Assembly: GCA_013298995.1 (NCBI GenBank)
Contig: JAAFJW010000007.1
Coordinates: 1 to 42,296, forward strand
Length of the DNA stretch: 42,296 nt
Origin: Sphingobacteriales bacterium
Lineage (GTDB): Bacteria; Bacteroidota; Bacteroidia; Sphingobacteriales; Sphingobacteriaceae
Direction of reading: 5' to 3'
Both the position numbers and the translations under genes were made by a program. Positions within the stretch are counted from its first letter, which is position 1, and the number at the start of each line of letters is the position of its first letter. A model generated the notes under the pieces. It had not been told where the DNA came from. It saw only the letters and a program-made list of their open reading frames with translations, and did not search any database. Shown here piece by piece: positions 25,401-30,895 of this stretch.

Positions 25401-27009
25401 TAGGGTCAATTGGAGGGTTGGTAACTTGTGCAAAAAATTGTTTAAAGTAGCTGGATATATGTTGCGGTCGGTCGGATAAAACGGCCAAAGGCACATCGGT
25501 ACCCATAGAGCCAATGGGTTCTTTACCATCAACAGCCATGGGTTTTACAATGGTTTCTAAATCTTCGCGGCTATAGCCAAATACTTTTTGGTAGCGGTAA
25601 ACCGATTCTTTTGATAAGCCAGTAAACGAAACTCTGGGCTCGGGCAGTTGCTCGATTTTTATTTTATAGTTTTCTAACCAACGGCCATAAGGCTGGCGGC
25701 TAGCTACTTGGTGTTTTATTTCTTCGTCGGTAATTATTTGTCCTTTTTCGGTATCAATTAAAAACATTTTGCCGGGCTGTAAGCGGCCTTTTTTCAATAC
25801 TGTTTTTTCATCAATGGTTAATACGCCAGCTTCGGATGCTACAATTACAGTTCCTTCGCTGGTGATTACATAACGTAGTGGGCGTAAGCCGTTTCTATCA
25901 AGCAATGCGCCTATTAGTTTGCCATCGGTAAAAGTTAAAGCGGCAGGACCATCCCAAGGTTCTATCAATGTGGCGTGAAACTCGTAGAATGCTTTTTTCA
26001 AAGGATCCATTAATTCGTTACCGTCCCAAGCTTCGGGTACTAGCATCATCATTACGTGTGGTAACGAGCGGCCACAGTGCATTAATAATTCAACAATATT
26101 ATCTAAACATGCCGAGTCGGACTGGTTATCATCAATTACGGGCATTAACATTTCCATTTCTTCGCCTGTAAAATATTGCGAGGCATAAGATTTTACGCCT
26201 GCAAAAAACCAATTTAAGTTTCCTGTTAGGGTGTTTATTTCGCCATTGTGCGATAAATACCTAAATGGCTGTGCTAATTTCCATGAGGGGAAAGTATTGG
26301 TTGAGAAGCGTGAATGTATCATACCAAATGCGGAAATTACACGGCTATCGGCCAAATCATTGTAATATTGGCGTACTTGGTAGGTGGTAAGCTGCCCTTT
26401 ATATACAATTATTTTACATGATAAGGATGCAAAATAACAGCAATCACTTGATGATTTATAGCTCTCTTTAACGGTTTTGGTAATTAAGCGCCTAAATATG
26501 TATAACTTTCTTTCAAAGTCTTCTTCGTTGCTAATAAATGCAGGTTTTTGAATAAAAATTTGATTAATATTAGGCTCAACCTCTAGTGCAGTTACACCAA
26601 TAGCCGAAGAATTTACAGGAACTTTACGGTAGCCTAAAATGTGTAAACCCATTTTTTGGGCACACAGGCTAATGGTTTTTTTGAGTGCTTTTTTTAACGA
26701 TGTATCGCTAGGGAAAAATACCATTCCTACACCGTAATCGCCTGGCTCACCAATATTTATTTCTAAGGCTGTACATTCTTCTAAAAAAAACTCATGAGGA
26801 ATTTGTAATAATAAACCTGCGCCATCTCCCGAATTAGGATCGCAACCACAGGCTCCCCTATGCTCCATATTTTCTAATATGGTAAGCGCATTCAGAACTA
26901 TGTCATGTGTTTTGTTTCCGTTTATATGGGTAATAAATCCTGTACCACATGCATCATGTTCAAAATTAGGGTTGTACAAACCCTCTGCTACGTTTTCTAA
27001 TTGATTCAT
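22483..27009 (-). CDS. gltB: Glutamate synthase large subunit
   Basis: The 1508-residue protein converts glutamine and 2-oxoglutarate to two glutamates with its GltD partner. C21 in FEHDACGTGF is the N-terminal glutaminase nucleophile exposed after removal of a 20-residue propeptide. The synthase half shows the FMN-binding GYDGGTGASPISS region and Fe-S cysteines in MMRKCHLNTCPVGVAT. The C-terminal beta-helix domain contains repeated Gly-rich turns such as GNVVLYGATSGELFIRG. Length and domain order match complete bacterial GltB. The 345-base region upstream contains no clear own promoter box. Confidence 0.97.
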   Translation of the reverse strand: MNQLENVAEGLYNPNFEHDACGTGFITHINGNKTHDIVLNALTILENMEHRGACGCDPNSGDGAGLLLQIPHEFFLEECTALEINIGEPGDYGVGMVFFPSDTSLKKALKKTISLCAQKMGLHILGYRKVPVNSSAIGVTALEVEPNINQIFIQKPAFISNEEDFERKLYIFRRLITKTVKESYKSSSDCCYFASLSCKIIVYKGQLTTYQVRQYYNDLADSRVISAFGMIHSRFSTNTFPSWKLAQPFRYLSHNGEINTLTGNLNWFFAGVKSYASQYFTGEEMEMLMPVIDDNQSDSACLDNIVELLMHCGRSLPHVMMMLVPEAWDGNELMDPLKKAFYEFHATLIEPWDGPAALTFTDGKLIGALLDRNGLRPLRYVITSEGTVIVASEAGVLTIDEKTVLKKGRLQPGKMFLIDTEKGQIITDEEIKHQVASRQPYGRWLENYKIKIEQLPEPRVSFTGLSKESVYRYQKVFGYSREDLETIVKPMAVDGKEPIGSMGTDVPLAVLSDRPQHISSYFKQFFAQVTNPPIDPIRERLVMSLATFIGNNGNLLDEDKMHCHCVTLKQPILNDYELEKLRSIDTGLFQSKTLQTYFKADGQAGSLQKGIDRLCRYAEDAVNDGFQVLILSDRAIDSNHAPIPSLLAVSAVHHHLIKQGFRGSVGLVVEAGDLWEVHHFACLLAFGATAINPYLALASIDTMHKEGKLETTQDIKNLTKNYIKAICDGLLKIFSKMGISTLQSYHGSQVFEILGINKEVVKKHFTGGISRIEGMSLDDLAREALMKHVTGFAGEDSNQHLLNEGGIYQWKRRGEAHLFNPETVHLLQHATRTNSYEVYKKYAKVINEQTDKLYTIRGLLCFAHHRESISIDEVEPAENIMKRFATGAMSFGSISHEAHSTLAIAMNRIGAKSNTGEGGEDEMRYETMPNGDSMRSAIKQIASARFGVTINYLTNADELQIKMAQGAKPGEGGQLPGHKVDDWIAKTRHSTPGVGLISPPPHHDIYSIEDLAQLIFDLKNANRAARINVKLVSKAGVGTIAAGVAKAHADVILIAGYDGGTGASPISSVKHAGLPWELGLAEAHQTLVKNKLRSRVVLQADGQLKTGKDLAIAALLGAEEWGVATAALVAGGCIMMRKCHLNTCPVGVATQDPELRKLFSGKPEHVVNLFKFLAEELREIMAELGFKTINEMVGRVQFLKKRDNIKHWKAKKVDLSGILYPVFNPKGLTLYNSESQDHGMADIIDWKLLAQAQAAIDDKTPVFGSFTVKNTDRTIGTLLSNEIAKKYGSQGLPDNTINYKFSGSAGQSFGAFASKGISFELEGEANDYVGKGLSGAQIAIYPAKESTFAPQDNIIVGNVVLYGATSGELFIRGLAGERFAVRNSGAVAVVEGVGDHGCEYMTGGKALIIGKTGRNFAAGMSGGIAWIYDVDGHFVENCNMEMVDLDPLSPQDEEQIIALLKKHYTLTGSNAAEYLINNWADESVKFIKVFPKEYKRVLSEKKQFQKTS

Positions 27010-27354
27010 TAAAAAAATAATATAATTTATGTTTAACTACTAAAGTACGAATATTTTAGATAAATTTATAAACCTCGCTAAAAAATTAAAATATTTTAAA
27101 AAAACAACCCTATTTTGGGTAAAAAAATTAATTATTTTAAATTTATTGCCTAATAATTCATAAAAGTACAAAAGCATAATTTTATAACTTGACACCCATT
27201 ATTTGATTAAAGCTTTACAAATAAACTTATTTTATTGCTTTAATGTTTGCACAGATTACAAAATATATTCTCTTATTTGTACATTAATTTGAAAGTTGTG
27301 TGCTATGCTTACAAACCGTTTGCGAACTCGGAAAATGTATTGTAACTTTGCATT
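27010..27354. other. Divergent spacer between gltB and the DUF6934 gene
   Basis: This 345-base A/T-rich region should contain the gltB control region on the left, for which I see no clean TAnnTTTG box on the minus strand. On the right, GTTGTGTGC at 27295-27303 marks the probable left edge of a cassette-like block, and a strong Bacteroidota-type promoter follows at 27319-27350. No gene or RNA structure was recognised. Confidence 0.6.
27319..27350 (+). promoter_or_regulatory. Bacteroidota-type promoter TTTG-N20-TAACTTTG
   Basis: TTTG at 27319-27322 and TAACTTTG at 27343-27350 are separated by 20 bases, a full match to the Bacteroidota -33/-7 consensus. Transcription should begin about 4-7 bases after 27350, almost exactly at the ATG at 27355. 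The DUF6934 mRNA is then either leaderless or starts translation at the downstream GTG (27376). The promoter lies inside the cassette-like block. Confidence 0.7.
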
Positions 27355-27798
27355 ATGCTTGATAATCATTACGATGTGAATATCTCGAAAGACTTTCAAA
27401 CCTTTGAATTTAAAAGCATTGGCTTAAAAGGCAATGTTACGAAAGTAGTACGTTACAGCGAAATCAATGTAAAAGGTTTTTACAATCTTGGCTTTGGCGA
27501 CAAAGACTCAATTACAGGGTTTATCAGCGACTTGACTGTAACTAACAACGGAGACAGTCAAAAAGTATTGGCAACGGTTGCGGTAACTCTTTATGCTTTC
27601 ACAGATAAAAACCCAGAAGCCACCGTACTTGCGACAGGTAGTACTGAAGCAAGAACAAGACTTTACAGAATGGGGATTACCAATAATCTTGAAGAAATTG
27701 AGAAAGATTTTATTATTATGGGACTGACAGAAGCAAACTGGGAAAATTTCAGAAAAAATGTTGCTTACGGAGCTTTTTTAGTTCGCAGAAAAATTTAA
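27355..27798 (+). CDS. DUF6934-family protein
   Basis: The 147-residue protein matches, from memory, the small Bacteroidota family DUF6934: FEFKSIGLKGNVTKVVRY near the start, NLGFGDKDS, NNGDSQKVLATVAVTLYAFT in the centre, GSTEARTRLYRMGI, and a final GAFLVRRKI. The function is unknown. The conserved basic GSTxARTRLYR and terminal VRRK could contact nucleic acid or a partner. It is followed 11 bases later by a 51-residue gene, a pairing that recalls toxin-antitoxin or restriction-of-growth modules, without proof. The start is ambiguous: ATG 27355 lies at the predicted transcription start, and GTG 27376 is an alternative. Confidence 0.7.
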   Translation: MLDNHYDVNISKDFQTFEFKSIGLKGNVTKVVRYSEINVKGFYNLGFGDKDSITGFISDLTVTNNGDSQKVLATVAVTLYAFTDKNPEATVLATGSTEARTRLYRMGITNNLEEIEKDFIIMGLTEANWENFRKNVAYGAFLVRRKI

Positions 27799-27809
27799 AT
27801 TTGTATAGT

Positions 27810-27965
27810 ATGAAGACAACGAAAAAAGAAACAGAGAAAAAACTTCCAAAGGGCTTCAAATTTAATTCAACTTTGGACAACAAATATGCCGACCAACCTT
27901 TGTTCAAAGACAAAGTGGACAGGGCAAACCATATTCTTAGGACAGTCGGACTTCCTAAGTTCTAA
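27810..27965 (+). CDS. 51-residue basic protein downstream of the DUF6934 gene
   Basis: A short open frame starts with ATG 27810, 11 bases after the DUF6934 stop. The product begins MKTTKKETEKKLPKGFKFNS and ends in VGLPKF, is rich in Lys (about one residue in four), and has no signal peptide or membrane segment. Clean start, close spacing and sensible composition support a real gene; no homolog family comes to mind. As a partner of the DUF6934 protein it could be an antitoxin, adaptor or nucleic-acid-binding peptide. Confidence 0.55.
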   Translation: MKTTKKETEKKLPKGFKFNSTLDNKYADQPLFKDKVDRANHILRTVGLPKF

Positions 27966-27987
27966 AATACTGCTGAGAAATAGCACA

Positions 27988-28087
27988 GCACACAACGTGG
28001 GTTTGGTAAAAGTGGGGCTTTAATGCTGAATTGAGCATTTGTGCTTCTATTTCCCCACCTTCGCCAAGCCGCAAAACGTTAAGAGCA
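27988..28087 (+). repeat. attC-like long imperfect palindrome
   Basis: The left arm (27994-28017) reads AACGTGGGTTTGG and continues to GTGGGG; the right arm (28053-28080) runs from CCCCAC through GCCAAGCCGC to ACGTT. They pair over most of their length with small bulges, as attC sites do when folded as single strands. The middle has a second small pairing (AATGC near 28023 with GCATT near 28035). It starts with GCACACAAC and ends GTTAAGAG, which departs by one base from the GTTRRRY core. It also separates the 51-residue gene from the membrane-protein gene, so it may double as a terminator. Confidence 0.5.
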
Positions 28088-28093
28088 AGCATA

Positions 28094-28621
28094 ATGAGAG
28101 AAATAAAGAGAATTGAAGTAAGCAGAAGCATTATTCTAAAAAAGCTTATTTTTAAAGAAAATTGGATTGATAGAATTGACCGTATTTTTATATATGTAGT
28201 TTTTGGAACATTAATTATTCTTCTAACTTTTATGATATTGAATGCAGACTTCAATCTACTAAAACAAAAACTTTTTTTATTAACTGCTTTTTCATTTACA
28301 ATATTTTTATCTCTTTATATTGTGTATCGAACAGCGAATGAGAAGATTTTAATAGAATTGACAACAAAATTTAATGAAGAGAAAAACAGACAAATATTAG
28401 TGATGTTTGCCTCCAAGAATAAACTTATAATTAACCGTGATTCAAAAGAATGTATAATTTTAAATACAAGGTTCTTTAGAACTATAGTAATTTTTATCAT
28501 AAAAAACAATATAGTTTTGTTTACAACTTTAACAGATGGGTTTCGAATCAATTTACCGACTTTATTTTTTCATTTGATTTTAAAACAAAGACTAAAAAAA
28601 GAATATAAACTTGCTTCATGA
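28094..28621 (+). CDS. Small membrane protein of unknown function
   Basis: The start at ATG 28094 is chosen because an in-frame TTG at 28031 lies in the loop of the attC-like palindrome. The 175-residue product has a basic N-terminus, two membrane helices (about 30-50 and 58-78), and a cytosolic C-terminal domain with short strands and KNNIVLFTTLTDGFRINLP before a Lys/Arg-rich end. I do not recognise it. The region has low GC and sits directly after the recombination-like palindrome, so it may be a second cassette gene; no matching core is obvious after its stop. Confidence 0.55.
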   Translation: MREIKRIEVSRSIILKKLIFKENWIDRIDRIFIYVVFGTLIILLTFMILNADFNLLKQKLFLLTAFSFTIFLSLYIVYRTANEKILIELTTKFNEEKNRQILVMFASKNKLIINRDSKECIILNTRFFRTIVIFIIKNNIVLFTTLTDGFRINLPTLFFHLILKQRLKKEYKLAS

Positions 28622-28696
28622 AACATATAAATTAACGACATATATAAATGTTAGAATTCAACAGACATTTATCTCAAATGAAATAATAAAAATACA

Positions 28697-29182
28697 ATGA
28701 ATAAAGCGGTTTTTTTGGATAGAGATGGAGTAATTAATAAAGAATTGGGCGATTATGTATGCCGGTTTGAGGATTTTGTTATCCTCGAGCATAATTTTGA
28801 GGCATTGCGTACTTTACAGCGTAAAGGATATTTGTTAATTATAGCTACCAACCAAGGTGGCATTGCCAAAGGCTGGTACACTTTGGATGAGTTAAATAAA
28901 ATGCACCAGCATTTAATTGCGGTATATAAAGCCGAAGGAATTGAACTTGCCGATATTTATTATTGCCCACACCACCCTTTATTTACGGGCGATTGCGATT
29001 GCCGAAAACCTAAGCCTGGGATGCTGCTGCGTGGTATCGAAAAATTTGATTTAGATGCTTCTAAAAGCTATTTTGTAGGTGATAAAACTACCGATGTGGA
29101 TGCTGCTAATGCCGCTGGGGTAAATGGTATTTTAATTGAGATAGACCAGCCTTTGGGTGAGATTTTGGGGTTGATAAGCTAA
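28697..29182 (+). CDS. gmhB: HAD-family histidinol-phosphate / heptose-bisphosphate phosphatase (GmhB-like)
   Basis: The 161-residue protein shows the HAD nucleophile and acid D8/D10 in FLDRDGVIN, the motif-2 Thr in IIATNQGGI, K104 before Pro, and GDKTTD (D129, D133) for magnesium. A zinc-binding C90-x-H92-x7-C100-x-C102 loop marks the GmhB/HisB-N subfamily, which removes phosphate from D-glycero-D-manno-heptose-1,7-bisphosphate during LPS core synthesis or from histidinol phosphate. No his or heptose genes adjoin, so the exact substrate is open. It converges with gltA on a shared terminator. Confidence 0.9.
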   Translation: MNKAVFLDRDGVINKELGDYVCRFEDFVILEHNFEALRTLQRKGYLLIIATNQGGIAKGWYTLDELNKMHQHLIAVYKAEGIELADIYYCPHHPLFTGDCDCRKPKPGMLLRGIEKFDLDASKSYFVGDKTTDVDAANAAGVNGILIEIDQPLGEILGLIS

Positions 29183-29238
29183 GATTGTTGAGCTTGTTTA
29201 GTTGGTGCAAAAGAACATGCACCACGGCGAAGGTAATA

Positions 29239-29277
29239 AAAAAGCCAGTTAGCAATAAGATGTTAACTGGCTTTTTT
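29239..29277. terminator. Bidirectional intrinsic terminator between gmhB-like gene and gltA
   Basis: AGCCAGTTA (29243-29251) and TAACTGGCT (29264-29272) form a 9-bp stem around a 12-base loop, followed by a T-run and preceded by an A-run, so it works on both strands. It lies between the convergent phosphatase gene (stop 29182) and citrate synthase (stop 29296). Confidence 0.85.
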
Positions 29278-29295
29278 ATACTATTTTAGTAAATT

Positions 29296-30582
29296 TTACC
29301 TATCCCCTATCTCAACAAACGCTCTATCCACCTCGCCTACATATATTTGGCGTGGGCGGCCAATAGGTTCTTTGTTTTCACGCATTTCTTTCCATTGGGC
29401 TATCCATCCCGGCAAACGGCCTAAAGCGAACAGTACGGTAAACATTTCGGTAGGGAAACCCAATGCCCGGTAAATAATACCCGAATAAAAATCAACGTTG
29501 GGGTATAGCTTACGCGATACAAAATAAGGGTCGCTTAGGGCTACTTCTTCTAGTTTTTTTGCAATATCTAACACGGGGTCGTTAATGCCTAGTTTTCCTA
29601 AAATATCGTCGCAAGCTTTTTTTATAATTTTAGCTCGTGGATCAAAATTTTTGTAAACACGGTGGCCAAAGCCCATTAATCGGAACGAATCGGTAGGGCT
29701 TTTGGCTTTATTTACCCATTTATCTACATCGCCACCATCGTTTTTTATTTGCTCAAGCATTTCTATAACGGCTTGGTTAGCACCGCCGTGTAATGGGCCC
29801 CATAGTGCCGAAATACCTGCCGAAATAGAGGCATATAAATTACAATCGGACGAGCCTACGATGCGCACTGTTGAGGTCGAACAATTTTGCTCGTGGTCGG
29901 CATGTAAAATTAGCAACACATTCATCGCATCTACAATGATAGGGTCGATAACTACCTCCTCGGTACGCTGGCCGAAAGTCATGTTTAAAAAATTACTTAC
30001 ATAATCAAACTTGTTTTGAGGATAAATATATGGATGACCTAGCGATTTTTTATATATCCAAGATACTATGGTTGACATTTTGGCCAGTAACTTGATAATA
30101 GTTAAATCAAATTCTTCGGGTGTAGGGTGTGCATTTAACGATTCGGGGTAAAACGATGATAACGAACACACCAACGATGACAACTGCCCCATAGGATGGG
30201 ATTTTGACGGGAAACCATCAAAAAACTTTTTCATATCCTCGTGTACAAGGGTATGCTTGCTTATTTCGTTCTGAAAACCAGTTAATTGTTGCTGCGTAGG
30301 TAAATTGCCATATATCAATAAAAATGCAACTTCTAAAAAGGTTGATTTTTCGGCCAATTGCTCAATAGGGTAGCCTCTGTACTTTAAAACACCTATTTCG
30401 CCGTCTAAAAAAGTAATGGCACTTTTTGTAGCTCCCGTATTTTTGTACCCATTATCTAAAGTGATATATCCTGTTTGATCCCTTAGTTTTGAGATGTCTA
30501 TGGCTTTTTCTTGCTCGGTTCCTTCGATGATTGCAAACTCAAATGTTTGATTTTCTAATTGTATAGTGGCTTTGTTTGACAT
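29296..30582 (-). CDS. gltA: Citrate synthase
   Basis: The 428-residue enzyme condenses acetyl-CoA and oxaloacetate at the entry of the citric-acid cycle. Active-site residues line up with the E. coli enzyme: H230 in LILHADHEQN, H265 in WGPLHGGANQ, H307 in MGFGHRVYKN and D364 in NVDFYSG. Length and the beta-rich N-terminal extension (about 1-60) fit the type II, hexamer-forming bacterial class. A TAAGTTTG hexamer (30602-30609 on the minus strand) lies about 20 bases upstream of the start and could be the -7 box. The gene is monocistronic. Confidence 0.97.
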   Translation of the reverse strand: MSNKATIQLENQTFEFAIIEGTEQEKAIDISKLRDQTGYITLDNGYKNTGATKSAITFLDGEIGVLKYRGYPIEQLAEKSTFLEVAFLLIYGNLPTQQQLTGFQNEISKHTLVHEDMKKFFDGFPSKSHPMGQLSSLVCSLSSFYPESLNAHPTPEEFDLTIIKLLAKMSTIVSWIYKKSLGHPYIYPQNKFDYVSNFLNMTFGQRTEEVVIDPIIVDAMNVLLILHADHEQNCSTSTVRIVGSSDCNLYASISAGISALWGPLHGGANQAVIEMLEQIKNDGGDVDKWVNKAKSPTDSFRLMGFGHRVYKNFDPRAKIIKKACDDILGKLGINDPVLDIAKKLEEVALSDPYFVSRKLYPNVDFYSGIIYRALGFPTEMFTVLFALGRLPGWIAQWKEMRENKEPIGRPRQIYVGEVDRAFVEIGDR

Positions 30583-30895
30583 GCTTGTAATATTATGATT
30601 GCAAACTTAATAAATACAATCATTGTTTTTTATAGTTTATTAGATTTTATATTTAATTGTTGAAATTATAAAATCGAAGTGGTGGTTTTGAGCTTTATAG
30701 CCAACGTTTCGGAGCTAATAAATATTTTAAATAAGACAATATAAACGCAATACCATTTTTATACAATCAACCAAGTATAAAAGCCACACAATTTCGTAAA
30801 TCTTTACATTATTTGCGGTATTTTTTTTTTAAATTTGGAAAAATCAATTATGGTAAATTAGCACTGATGTGTTAATTTATCCAATCATTTGGCTA
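30583..30895. other. Spacer upstream of gltA with a fragment of the CCGAAA-ended repeat
   Basis: This 313-base gap lies between the gltA start and the TonB-receptor stop. The minus-strand TAAGTTTG (30602-30609) may be the gltA -7 box. The segment GTTTCGGAGC through AAATAAGACAATATAAACGC at 30709-30757 matches, reversed and diverged, the right inner part of the repeat near 935-972. No clear terminator for the receptor gene was found. Confidence 0.5.

Larger units (their letters stand above)
27295..28087 (+). mobile_element. Cassette-like block: DUF6934 gene, 51-residue protein, attC-like palindrome
   Basis: GTTGTGTGC (27295-27303) is the exact reverse complement of GCACACAAC (27988-27996). Between them lie the promoter, the DUF6934 gene and the small gene; after the second core comes a long imperfect palindrome to about 28080. 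This is the geometry of an integron cassette followed by its attC site. The left core, GTTGTGTGCTATGC, also resembles the corresponding end of the PIN-toxin cassette, GTTGGGCGTTATGC (11 of 14 positions). No integrase is visible here, so an integrase-free cassette cluster or an analogous system is proposed, not proven. Confidence 0.45.

Noticed and set aside
28031-28093. Upstream TTG start for the small membrane protein
   Set aside because: The added 21 residues would come from the loop and right arm of the palindrome; ATG 28094 follows the palindrome directly.
27955-28254. 99-codon minus-strand frame across the attC-like palindrome
   Set aside because: It runs through the palindrome and the start of the opposite membrane-protein gene; product has no coherent features.
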